From assembly GCA_016211995.1 (NCBI GenBank), contig JACRHU010000043.1, positions 1 through 32,306 on the forward strand: a stretch of DNA of 32,306 nt. The letters are read 5' to 3'. The notes beneath the pieces are model-generated. The model did not search any database, had not been told where the DNA came from, and saw only the letters and a list, made by a program, of their open reading frames with translations. Made by a program: the position numbers and the translations under genes. Positions 9,359 through 18,084 of the stretch are shown here, piece by piece. This DNA comes from Candidatus Pacearchaeota archaeon (GTDB taxonomy: Archaea > Nanobdellota > Nanobdellia > Pacearchaeales > DTIR01). Within the stretch, counting starts at the first letter, position 1; each line of letters opens with the position of its first letter.

Positions 9359-9412
9359 CCAAAGCTGATACCTTTGGACATTTGCAAGCCCGTCAATCGG
9401 CTTGTTCTTTAT
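9359..9412 (-). other. Two-hairpin 3'-UTR element, copy A (downstream of proS)
   Basis: + strand: CCAAAG-ctgatac-CTTTGG / ACATTTG / CAAGCC-cgTCAATC-GGCTTG / TTCTTTAT. Layout matches 20150-20205 with different stem sequences. Confidence 0.65.
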
Positions 9413-9421
9413 CAGAAATTT

Positions 9422-10864
9422 TTAGTAGCTCTTGCCAACATAAACCACAACATTGGCTTTTTTTCCGCAGACAAGGCATTTTCCTTTTGGCTGTTCTTGT
9501 TTGTCTCCTCTGCTTCCACGAACATCTGCTGCAAGCTCTTTTTCAATTATAGCAGAACATCTTTCTCCTGCTGACTCTGTAGAGCAGAAATTACATCTTG
9601 CTATTTTTTTGTTTTTTATTGCTTCTTCAATGTCCTCTAAACTTTCTGCGTCAACAATTGATTTTTCAAACCATTTATCTGCCTTTTCTTTAAGCCTTTC
9701 ATCAAGTTTCCTTCCTTGTTCTTGTATCTCTGAACTTAGATTTTTCTCCGAAATCTTTATCTTTTTTCTTTCATCACGCAAAAATAAAGTTAATTGCTTA
9801 TTTTTTATCTCCATATTTCCAATCTCAATTCTTAATGGAACTCCTTTCATCTCCCAGAAATAAAATTTTTCTCCTGGTTTTTTTTCAGTATCATCTATTT
9901 TTACTCTTAAAGGTTCTAAATCTTTTTTAATTTTTTCTGCATATTCAAGCACGACTTTTTTGCTCTTTGCATCATAAATTGGAACTATTATAATTTGAAT
10001 AGGAGAAACAATAAATGGAAGCACTAGGCCAGAGTTATCACCATGCATAGATATAATCGAGGCAACTATCCTACTCATTGCAGGTCCATAACAGGTTATC
10101 CAGACTAGTTTTTCCTGTCCATCTTTATCTTTGAATTTGACATCAAAGACTTTACTAAAACCTTGTCCAAGGAAATGCGTTGATGGTTGCTGTATTAACC
10201 TTCCATCAGGCAATAAAGAATCAGAGCCTATTGTATAAACAGCTCCTGCGAACTTGTCCCATTCAGGCCTTTTTAATGGTAAGAAAGGAATTCCTAATTT
10301 TTGATGCATTATTTTATCAGTTGTTTTTATGTCTTCTTGCACCTGAGCTTCAGCTTCCTCTTTTGTGGCAAAAGCATTATGGGTTTCAATCCAGTAGAAT
10401 TCTCTACTCCTTATAAAAGGTCTGGTTGCTCTTGTTTCATATCTCCAAATATTTGCTCTTTGATATAATTTAAAAGGCAAATCTTTGTAAGAACGAATCC
10501 ATAAATTATACATCTGGTAAAAAGCAGTTTCTGAAGTAGGACGCAAAGCTAATTTTTCTATTTCTGTTTCTCCGACTTTTGTAACCCAAAAAACATCTGG
10601 AGAAAATCCTTTAACATGCTGGGCTTCTTTCTTAAAGTTCTCTTCAGAAATCAGTGCAGGAAAAAAAGAGGGAAGATGTCCTTTAGATTGCAATTCTTTT
10701 TCAAATAAGCTATAAAGAATTTCAATTATCTGTGCACTCCAAGGCATAAAAACTACAAATCCTTTTATATTATAACGCAAATCAGCAAGCTCTGCCTTTG
10801 CAACAATCTCAGAATACCACTCTGAAAAATGCTTTTCTTTGTCTATATTAAATGTTTCTTTCAT
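9422..10864 (-). CDS. proS: Prolyl-tRNA synthetase, archaeal/eukaryotic type
   Basis: LRPTSETAFYQMYNLWIRSYKDLPFKLYQRANIWRYE, TRPFIRSREFYWIETHNAF. Confidence 0.93.
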   Translation of the reverse strand: MKETFNIDKEKHFSEWYSEIVAKAELADLRYNIKGFVVFMPWSAQIIEILYSLFEKELQSKGHLPSFFPALISEENFKKEAQHVKGFSPDVFWVTKVGETEIEKLALRPTSETAFYQMYNLWIRSYKDLPFKLYQRANIWRYETRATRPFIRSREFYWIETHNAFATKEEAEAQVQEDIKTTDKIMHQKLGIPFLPLKRPEWDKFAGAVYTIGSDSLLPDGRLIQQPSTHFLGQGFSKVFDVKFKDKDGQEKLVWITCYGPAMSRIVASIISMHGDNSGLVLPFIVSPIQIIIVPIYDAKSKKVVLEYAEKIKKDLEPLRVKIDDTEKKPGEKFYFWEMKGVPLRIEIGNMEIKNKQLTLFLRDERKKIKISEKNLSSEIQEQGRKLDERLKEKADKWFEKSIVDAESLEDIEEAIKNKKIARCNFCSTESAGERCSAIIEKELAADVRGSRGDKQEQPKGKCLVCGKKANVVVYVGKSY

Positions 10865-10866
10865 CT

Positions 10867-11925
10867 TTATGCTCCATCTAAATATTCACAGATTATAAAA
10901 TCATCCTTATCCACCTTACAACCTCCAGGGAGTTTGAATTTAGGGTCTATTTTTATAAACTGTTTTTTTGTATATGGTGTCTTAACTATAAGAATTTTGC
11001 CTTTTCTTCCTAGTATCTCTCCGTCTATCATTGGTTCCATTTTTCCAACAGGGGTCAAAATTATATATCTTGGATTACATCTGCCAGATAGATAGCCGCC
11101 AGCAAAAATTCTCTTTATTTCTATCCCCTTCTCTACTCTTGTTCTAAAATGATCTGCTCCCTCTACAGAAGCACAATGGTAAAGATAATGGATCTCAACA
11201 CCTATCTCTCTTAATTTCCTAAACAATTCAGCAAGTATTTTTACGTCATCATTTACACCCCTTAACAGAACACTTTGATTATAAAGTCTAATCCCCGCAT
11301 CAATCAATTTTCTGCAAGCTTTTATACTTTCTTTAGTTAACTCATCTGGATGATTAAATTGTGGCGATATCTCAATTGGTTTTCCTTCTCTATAATCATG
11401 ATATTTTTTGATCACCCTAACAAATTTATTATTTATTCTTTGTGGATCATACATTATGCTTCTTGTTCCGATTCTTATAGGCCCGATATGCTTAATCTTC
11501 CTCAATCCCTTAATGATATATCCTAATCTTCTTATATCCATTAAAGGATCACCACCAGTTATTAAGACTTCTTTAATTTCAGTATGCTTTTTAATATAAT
11601 TTAACGCCTTTTCAATTTCTTCATAGGTCATTGCTCTTTTTGATCTAACAAGATAGTCTTTCCTTACACAATGTCTACAATAAGCAGGACATTGGTTTAT
11701 AGGCATTATAATACACCTATCCCCATACATTCTTTCTAGGCCGTAAATACCTGTTTCTACTTTTCCGACCCAAGGCCTATGGATTCCAATGCTTTTCAGC
11801 TCATCACGTGAAGGTAAGAATTGTTTTGCAACAGCAGGAGACTTTTTAATTAATCTAGAAAGATATTTAGTAATTTTAACAGGATATTTTTCAATTACTT
11901 CCTTAAATTGTTCATCTTTCAACAT
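10867..11925 (-). CDS. Radical SAM protein of the lysine 2,3-aminomutase (KamA) family
   Basis: CPAYCRHCVRKDYL (CxxxCxxC cluster) and EVLITGGDPLMD. Confidence 0.82.
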   Translation of the reverse strand: MLKDEQFKEVIEKYPVKITKYLSRLIKKSPAVAKQFLPSRDELKSIGIHRPWVGKVETGIYGLERMYGDRCIIMPINQCPAYCRHCVRKDYLVRSKRAMTYEEIEKALNYIKKHTEIKEVLITGGDPLMDIRRLGYIIKGLRKIKHIGPIRIGTRSIMYDPQRINNKFVRVIKKYHDYREGKPIEISPQFNHPDELTKESIKACRKLIDAGIRLYNQSVLLRGVNDDVKILAELFRKLREIGVEIHYLYHCASVEGADHFRTRVEKGIEIKRIFAGGYLSGRCNPRYIILTPVGKMEPMIDGEILGRKGKILIVKTPYTKKQFIKIDPKFKLPGGCKVDKDDFIICEYLDGA

Positions 11926-11961
11926 TTTTAATAGAACTTTTTGTTTATTACAATTAATTAA

Positions 11962-12480
11962 CTAGGGCCTTGTACCAAATATTACATCATTCTTCTTTAA
12001 GACTACCTTTCCACCTGGATGATAAATCCACTCTTTTTTTCTTTTTATAGCAAAAATATACATTCCGTGAATATCCCCATATTCTGAGACACTCCTTTTA
12101 TGGAATTCTTTGCCTATCTTAACTCTAACAATCTTTTCTTCTGCTTCACTAAGGGCCTTTTTTTCTATTTCATGTATCTTTCCTCTAATGACCTTATTTG
12201 CCATTTCTGCTGCAACTCCACTAATTCTTTCAGCATATGCACCTAATCTAAGGACACTTGCTAAATCTCCTTCATGGCCAGCTAGTGTTGCAGTTTTAAG
12301 AACTAATTTCTCAAGCTGGTCTCTTAAATCATCCATATCATCATCTATATTCATGACCTCTCCAGCTATCTCTTTGCTGTTGAAGAGCACTGCTCCATAA
12401 GCTAAATCAATAGCTAGCACTGACAAATCCTTCATCTCTGTAAGCAGCTCTTTTATGCTCTTTCCTCTTTTTTCTGCCAT
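11962..12480 (-). CDS. PhoU-like domain protein with C-terminal TrkA-C/RCK_C-like domain
   Basis: Helical N-terminus (MKDLSVLAIDLAYGAVLFN...EISGVAAEMANKVI-like) then VSEYGDIHGMYIFAIKRKKEWIYHPGGKVVLKKNDVIFGTRP. Confidence 0.7.
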   Translation of the reverse strand: MAEKRGKSIKELLTEMKDLSVLAIDLAYGAVLFNSKEIAGEVMNIDDDMDDLRDQLEKLVLKTATLAGHEGDLASVLRLGAYAERISGVAAEMANKVIRGKIHEIEKKALSEAEEKIVRVKIGKEFHKRSVSEYGDIHGMYIFAIKRKKEWIYHPGGKVVLKKNDVIFGTRP

Positions 12481-12529
12481 TTTTGCCTCAAAGTAGGGTA
12501 TAAAAGTAGCCTCTTTTTAAATATCTTTC

Positions 12530-12847
12530 TTAAGAATCTCTTTTTGTTATTTCTTTAAAGAATCTTTCATATCCCTCTCTTAAATTTTGAGGCATATTCT
12601 CTTTTGTTGCTTTTTGAACCATAAGACTTGAGGATTCTGGCAAGTCCTTTATCAGTTCTTCAATAACCTCTTCTAGCTCACTAGAGCGAGCTAAGAAATA
12701 TAATCTATTATTATCGCCTCCCATAAATATGGAAGCCGGATATTTATGCCTTTTCTCCCAGATTACAGGCTCTCCTAAATCAGTTAATCTGAGATATTCT
12801 TTATGATGTTTCAATTCATCTTTAGATATAGAAATGTAATATTCCAT
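12530..12847 (-). CDS. Hypothetical protein, 105 aa
   Basis: Complete ORF in operon-like position. Confidence 0.6.
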   Translation of the reverse strand: MEYYISISKDELKHHKEYLRLTDLGEPVIWEKRHKYPASIFMGGDNNRLYFLARSSELEEVIEELIKDLPESSSLMVQKATKENMPQNLREGYERFFKEITKRDS

Positions 12848-12890
12848 ACTATTTTCTGACTTTTGATGTATTTAAAATTTTCCTCAAAAA

Positions 12891-12962
12891 TGGGCCTAGC
12901 AGGAGTCGAACCCACATCAGACGGTCCGAAGCCGCCTATTCTATCCGTTAAACTATAGGCCC
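12891..12962 (-). tRNA. tRNA-Arg (anticodon UCG)
   Basis: Reverse complement GGGCCTA...GGCGG-CTTCGGA-CCGTC...GTGGG-TTCGACT-CCTGC-TAGGCCC-A; cloverleaf folds by hand. Confidence 0.93.
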
Positions 12963-12983
12963 AGATTATAAAGTCAGATTAGT

Positions 12984-12991
12984 TTTATAAA
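12984..12991. promoter_or_regulatory. Palindromic TATA box TTTATAAA shared by divergent tRNA-Arg (-) and permease (+)
   Basis: Centre about 25 nt from both the tRNA 5' end (12962) and the permease ATG (13013). Confidence 0.5.
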
Positions 12992-13012
12992 TTCTCTTTT
13001 CTTGTCTTAATA

Positions 13013-14200
13013 ATGAAAAAGGGGTTTGGGATAGTGTACCTTGAGGGTATAGCTATCCTTATCGGAACAATAATCGGTGCAGGTGTTCTGGCAATTCCAT
13101 ATGCTATCTCAAAAGCAGGCTTTTTAACAGGCTTGCTCGATTTGATTATATTAAGTGCAGTTGTATTATTTCTCTATCTTTATATGGGTGAAATTGTACT
13201 TGCAACAAAAGGCAAGCATCAGCTAACAGGTTATGCTCAAAAGTATCTAGGCAAGACAGGCAAAACTTTAATGACATTCACAATGGTTTTTGGAATTTAT
13301 GGTGCATTAATAGCTTATTTAATCGGTGTAGGCAAAAGCCTTGCAGCTTTATTCGGATTACAGGGAACAATTGCTTTATTAGGAATAGCCTTGCCTTATG
13401 AACTGCTTTTCAGTTTTCTTTTTTTTATTATAGGAGCAACAATTGTTTATCTTGGAGTTAAGGCAGTAGGTGGTGGAGAGCTTTTAATGGTAATTGTTAT
13501 TGGAATAATTCTAATTGTCTCATTTCTTGCACTGACAAAAGCAGATTTCAGCAACTTGAATTATTTTGATGCAAAAAAGCTTTTCATTCCATTTGGAGTT
13601 ATTTTATTTGCACTGTCAGGAGCAGTTGCAATTCCTGAAATGAAAGAAGAACTTAAAAATCCAAAAAGATTAAAGAGAGCTATAATTATCGGCACACTAA
13701 TCCCAATCTTTTTGTACTTATTATTTGCTTTTTCTGTTATAGCTGCTTTGGGTTTTAATACAACAGAAATAGCAACAATTGGACTAGGAAAACATTTTGG
13801 AGAAATAATGACTATATTCAGCAATCTTTTTGCAGTATTTGCGATGTCAACGAGCTTTTTTACACTTGGTCTTGGTTTAAAAGAGATGTATAATTATGAT
13901 TACAAAATCAAAAAAGCAGTTGCATGGATTTTAGCATGCTTTATTCCTTTACTACTCTTCTTGCTTGTAATTCACTATATCCCTGTAGACAGATTCTACA
14001 AAGTTATAAGCCTGGCAGGAGGCTCTGCAATGGCACTAGAAGGCATACTTATAGTTTTAATGCATAATAAAGTCAAAAAGCTTAAAGAAATTGAGCCTGC
14101 ATATAAAATAAGAAAGAATATATTGATCTATATAATTCTGATAGCTCTCTTTGCCTTAGGAATGATTTATACAATTTTAAATTTTGTTGGATTAGTGTAA
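13013..14200 (+). CDS. Amino acid permease (APC superfamily, aromatic amino acid transporter-like)
   Basis: GTIIGAGVLAIPYAISKAGF and about 11 hydrophobic segments. Confidence 0.85.
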   Translation: MKKGFGIVYLEGIAILIGTIIGAGVLAIPYAISKAGFLTGLLDLIILSAVVLFLYLYMGEIVLATKGKHQLTGYAQKYLGKTGKTLMTFTMVFGIYGALIAYLIGVGKSLAALFGLQGTIALLGIALPYELLFSFLFFIIGATIVYLGVKAVGGGELLMVIVIGIILIVSFLALTKADFSNLNYFDAKKLFIPFGVILFALSGAVAIPEMKEELKNPKRLKRAIIIGTLIPIFLYLLFAFSVIAALGFNTTEIATIGLGKHFGEIMTIFSNLFAVFAMSTSFFTLGLGLKEMYNYDYKIKKAVAWILACFIPLLLFLLVIHYIPVDRFYKVISLAGGSAMALEGILIVLMHNKVKKLKEIEPAYKIRKNILIYIILIALFALGMIYTILNFVGLV

Positions 14201-14235
14201 AAAGATATTTAAACTATAACTTGTTAGATTAAAAT

Positions 14236-14712
14236 ATGGTAAAAAAACTTGACTGGGCTGCTTTGAGAGGAGGTATAGCAGCGAATAGCAAAGATGAGGA
14301 AGGAGCAAGTGAGAGAAGAAGATGGGAAGCAGCCGGAAAAGCAGAAGGATACGCAAGAGAATCGGAGAGGAAACAACGTGTGAAAAAAATAGGAGAGCTA
14401 AGAAAGGCTATAGAAAGAGGTAGAAAGCTTGAAGGCCTCGGACTAAGATATGCTGCTACCGGAGCTGAAGTTTTAGCTTATGGGGATAGAATTCTTAGAT
14501 ATGCAAAGGGGTGGGTTGGTAATTATCAAGAGGCATTCAGGGCTTATGCAGTCGCCTTATTAGAAAAAGATGCGGAATTTGAAAGTGTAGAAAAAAGAGT
14601 TTATAGATTATTAAAAGATATGGCAAAATATGGTCTTGGTAAAAGAACAGAGGAGATTTTACATCTATGGGACAGAGAAAAATCAAGATATGAACAAAAG
14701 AAAGGCAAATAA
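14236..14712 (+). CDS. Hypothetical highly charged helical protein, 158 aa
   Basis: K/R/E/A-rich ORF; TATA-like ATATTTAAA upstream. Confidence 0.6.
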   Translation: MVKKLDWAALRGGIAANSKDEEGASERRRWEAAGKAEGYARESERKQRVKKIGELRKAIERGRKLEGLGLRYAATGAEVLAYGDRILRYAKGWVGNYQEAFRAYAVALLEKDAEFESVEKRVYRLLKDMAKYGLGKRTEEILHLWDREKSRYEQKKGK

Positions 14713-14735
14713 AAAATTTCTGAATTTTGTTGGAT

Positions 14736-16106
14736 TTATTTAATCAATTTCAAAAGAATTTCTTTAACTTTGGTTATGTCTGCCCTGCCCCTTGTTTCTT
14801 TCATAACTTGTCCGATTAAAAAATTGAGAGCTTTCTCCTCCCCTTGCTTGTAATCCTCTACTGCTTTTTTTTCTTTTTTTAGTATCTCCTCACAGACTTT
14901 TTTGATTTCCCCTTCATCAGAAATCCTTTCAACTTTCTTTAGCTTATCGCTTGGAGAAAAGCTCTTAGGAACAAACTCATTTAGCATCTGCTTCGCAGCT
15001 GCTTCTGTGATCTTTTTTTCTTCAATCAGTTTGAGCAATTCTGCAAAATGCTCTGGTTTGATTTGTACTTCTGGTAATGATTTTTTATTCCAATTTAAAA
15101 CTCGAAGCAATTCAATTGTAACCCAATATGAAGTTAGTTTTTTATCCACACTAAGTTTAACAACTTTCTCATAAAATTCAGCTAATTCTTTATTACTGCT
15201 TAAAACTTTTGCAACTTTCTCTTGAACATCATGCTCTTTCTTGAATCTCTCTGCCTTAAGATGTGGAAGCTCTGGCAATTTTTTTTGTATCTCTTCAACA
15301 AGTTGCCTGTTAATAAAAAGTATAGGCAAGTCTGGATCTGGAATAAATCTATAGTCTGCTTGTTCCTCTTTTTCTCTCATTAACAGAGTAGTTTTTCTTT
15401 TTTCATTATATGCTCTTGTCTCTCTTTTAATCTGCTTTCCCTTCTTAATTTCCTCAATCTGCCTTTTTGTTTCAGCCTCAATTGCTTGAACAATGCTATA
15501 GATTGAATTTATATTCTTAATTTCAACCCTTTCTTGTCCAACAGAAACATTTACATCTGCCTTTATTCCGGCATCTTTATCTAAAGCTTTAATGTAGGAA
15601 AGGGTAATAATAATCTGATGCAGCCATTCTCGAACACTCTCTGATGTCTTAAAATCAGGTTCAGTGACTATTTCAACTAAAGGCAAGCCACTTCTGTTAA
15701 AATCAACTCTTCCTGTTTCAGGATCCCATCTCGCAGGATCTTCTTCAATATGTACTTCTCTTATTCCAATTCCAAGAAATTTGCCCTCAGAACCGACAGG
15801 AACAGAATATGCCCCGCTTACAGTTTCTTGGTACCCTTTTGGAAGATCAGGCCAATCATAATGCTTTCTCTGCCATATTAATGGCAGTTGTGAAATTTTA
15901 CACCCAAGCATTAGCGCAATCTCTATTACTTTTCCAACTGCAGTTTCATTTGGTAGCATTGGCCTTGCACCTGGATAGCCGCAACAGATTGGACAAATAT
16001 TTGTGTTTGGTTTTACTTGCTTATAATCAGTTTTATTTTCGCAAAACAGCTTTTCCTTTGTTACAAGGTACCCATGAATTTCTAAACCAATTTTAACTTG
16101 TTCCAT
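14736..16106 (-). CDS. gatB: Asp/Glu-tRNA amidotransferase subunit B
   Basis: GLEIHGYLVTKEKLFC, HIEEDPARWDPETGRVDFNRSGLPLVEIVTEPD, RFIPDPDLP. Confidence 0.94.
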   Translation of the reverse strand: MEQVKIGLEIHGYLVTKEKLFCENKTDYKQVKPNTNICPICCGYPGARPMLPNETAVGKVIEIALMLGCKISQLPLIWQRKHYDWPDLPKGYQETVSGAYSVPVGSEGKFLGIGIREVHIEEDPARWDPETGRVDFNRSGLPLVEIVTEPDFKTSESVREWLHQIIITLSYIKALDKDAGIKADVNVSVGQERVEIKNINSIYSIVQAIEAETKRQIEEIKKGKQIKRETRAYNEKRKTTLLMREKEEQADYRFIPDPDLPILFINRQLVEEIQKKLPELPHLKAERFKKEHDVQEKVAKVLSSNKELAEFYEKVVKLSVDKKLTSYWVTIELLRVLNWNKKSLPEVQIKPEHFAELLKLIEEKKITEAAAKQMLNEFVPKSFSPSDKLKKVERISDEGEIKKVCEEILKKEKKAVEDYKQGEEKALNFLIGQVMKETRGRADITKVKEILLKLIK

Positions 16107-16137
16107 TTTTATATTATTAAATTGTAGTTTATATTCT

Positions 16138-16764
16138 TTATCTTATTATCTGGCAAATCTCTTCTATACTCTTTCTGTTGGGCATTTCTGGCTGGCTATC
16201 TGTTTTTCCAAGAAGTATAGCTGAGACAAGTCTATATTCTGCAGGAAAATTTAGCACTCTCCTTATCTCATCTTCTGCAAATAATGGACCATCAAGAACA
16301 CATGTTCCATAATTCATCTCATATGCTTTAAGCAAAATATTCTGCATAGACATCGCAACGCTCTTTGTTACATTTTCATCAACCATTCTTCTTAGTCTAT
16401 TGCTTTTTTCAAACATGTAGCTGAAATTCTTATGAAAGTAAGGTCTTGCTAAAACAAAAATATATGCAGGTGCATCTTTCAATTTTCCATAACCAGAAAA
16501 TGCCCTCACTAATGCCGCAAATCTTTTATCACCAATTCTTTTTGCATATTCTATCTCTTTTTTATAGATATCATCAACAATTTCTTTTAATTTACTTTTT
16601 ACTTCCTTATTTGTTATAGCTATAAAATGCCAAGGTTGTGTATTTGTGCCGCTTGGGGCATACCTGCCAGCATCAATAATTTTTTTTAAATCTTCTTCAC
16701 AAATTTCTTCATCAAGGAATCTTCTTACACTTCTCCTTCCTTTTATAGCCTCATCTAAATCCAT
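16138..16764 (-). CDS. Nitroreductase family protein
   Basis: AIKGRRSVRRFLDEEI, GRYAPSGTNTQPWHFI, NYGTCVLDGPL. Confidence 0.88.
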   Translation of the reverse strand: MDLDEAIKGRRSVRRFLDEEICEEDLKKIIDAGRYAPSGTNTQPWHFIAITNKEVKSKLKEIVDDIYKKEIEYAKRIGDKRFAALVRAFSGYGKLKDAPAYIFVLARPYFHKNFSYMFEKSNRLRRMVDENVTKSVAMSMQNILLKAYEMNYGTCVLDGPLFAEDEIRRVLNFPAEYRLVSAILLGKTDSQPEMPNRKSIEEICQIIR

Positions 16765-16996
16765 TTTTCTTTTTATCTTTTTTATAAATCTGCATTTCTT
16801 TTAAACATTTTTCATGAAAATAAAAATGCCCCCCTTCAATTACCATATGGACATATTCATGAACAGGTTTAGAACATGCATAGCACGCGGCATCCCTTCC
16901 TCTTACTGCTCCTTTATTTCTTGTAAAATGACCTAAGTCATATTCTTCTTTTGCCATCTCAAGATTCTGAAAAATTCTTCTTCCAATCTGAACCAT
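16751..16996 (-). CDS. Small putative zinc-binding protein, 81 aa
   Basis: CYAC...HEYVH...HFYFHEKC; overlaps the nitroreductase start by 14 nt. Confidence 0.65.
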   Translation of the reverse strand: MVQIGRRIFQNLEMAKEEYDLGHFTRNKGAVRGRDAACYACSKPVHEYVHMVIEGGHFYFHEKCLKEMQIYKKDKKKNGFR

Positions 16997-17008
16997 TTTG
17001 TTTTTAAG

Positions 17009-17569
17009 CTATAATAATTTATATAACTTATTAATCTTTTTTCTTGTTCTTTCTAGCTTTCTATCTGCCTCTCTAACAAGTAATCTTAAAAAATTATCAG
17101 AAACAAGCAATTTGCCTTTATCAGCGAGAGGCATTGCAATCTGTTCTGTTGACATTAACTCACAAATAATCCTTTTTCGAGTTGCCATAATTCCGCTTCT
17201 CTTAAGTCCAGCGAATTTTGCTTTATCAACAAGTTTTTGTGCGTCACTCAAAGATTTGCATGCAACATGCAAAATACAAGGTTCTTGCTTGAAATAAATT
17301 AACTTCTTGTAACTTAATGCTTTTTTTAGTTCTTTAATAAATTTTTTATAATTTAGCTTATCATGTGTACGAAACAAAAATAAATTCTCTTTTTTCGTAT
17401 CTGCGTCCTTGATTAATATAATTCTTCCTGCACATGATGATGTTGTATAATACTCTTTTTTATAATTAATTCTGCTTACAAGTTTTAAAATAGGCCTATC
17501 AACATCTCCTTTATTACTTTTATCCTGTTTTGAGAGCTGTTTTCTCTTTTTTTCAGAAAAATTGTTCAT
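17009..17569 (-). CDS. taw3: TYW3/Taw3-family wyosine-tRNA(Phe) methyltransferase
   Basis: YYTTSSCAGRI motif and family-like architecture. Confidence 0.85.
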   Translation of the reverse strand: MNNFSEKKRKQLSKQDKSNKGDVDRPILKLVSRINYKKEYYTTSSCAGRIILIKDADTKKENLFLFRTHDKLNYKKFIKELKKALSYKKLIYFKQEPCILHVACKSLSDAQKLVDKAKFAGLKRSGIMATRKRIICELMSTEQIAMPLADKGKLLVSDNFLRLLVREADRKLERTRKKINKLYKLL

Positions 17570-18078
17570 TTTATTTTCAGATTATTTATTGAAATGTATT
17601 CAATAATCTTAAAACTTTTTAGTAAAGATTCTGGAAGTTTAGAATCTATTAATTCTTCTATTACATAAATTTTTTTTATCTTACCAAACCATCTTGTATA
17701 ATAAATTTCAACAAGTGTTCCACCACCCCATCCAATGCATATGAGTAAGCCCGAATTCTCACAAAAATTCTCTGGCTGATTTCTCCATATCCCACAGTTT
17801 ATTGTCTTATCTCCCACACCTAAATTTATCCACTCATAACCAAATTCCTTGTCATCAAGTGGAGCAACAATATAAACTTTTTTCCCACCAGCTTTTTTAT
17901 ATTCCAAAGCTACAAGTTCAGAGCAAGAGCCTTTATCAGGAGTTACAACAATTTCGCTTCCCGATCGAATTAAAATTTGAACTAATTTTTTAATTATCCC
18001 CCCATACTTTTCTCTACTAATTCCAATCTCTTTTGAATATCTAGTTACATCTCCAGGTCCGATAATTCCAACTCTCAT
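17566..18078 (-). CDS. SLOG/TIGR00725-like nucleotide-binding protein
   Basis: MRVGIIGPGDVTRYSKE...GLLICIGWGGGTLVEIYYTRWF; ATGA overlap with taw3. Confidence 0.65.
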   Translation of the reverse strand: MRVGIIGPGDVTRYSKEIGISREKYGGIIKKLVQILIRSGSEIVVTPDKGSCSELVALEYKKAGGKKVYIVAPLDDKEFGYEWINLGVGDKTINCGIWRNQPENFCENSGLLICIGWGGGTLVEIYYTRWFGKIKKIYVIEELIDSKLPESLLKSFKIIEYISINNLKIK

Positions 18079-18084
18079 TTTCCT

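Noticed and set aside
9359-9412. H/ACA or C/D box sRNA
   Set aside because: Hairpins are too small for an H/ACA pseudouridylation pocket and paired C/D boxes with a guide are not present.
9453-9863. Plus-strand 136-aa ORF inside proS
   Set aside because: Antisense to a well-supported conserved gene; composition reflects the reverse strand.
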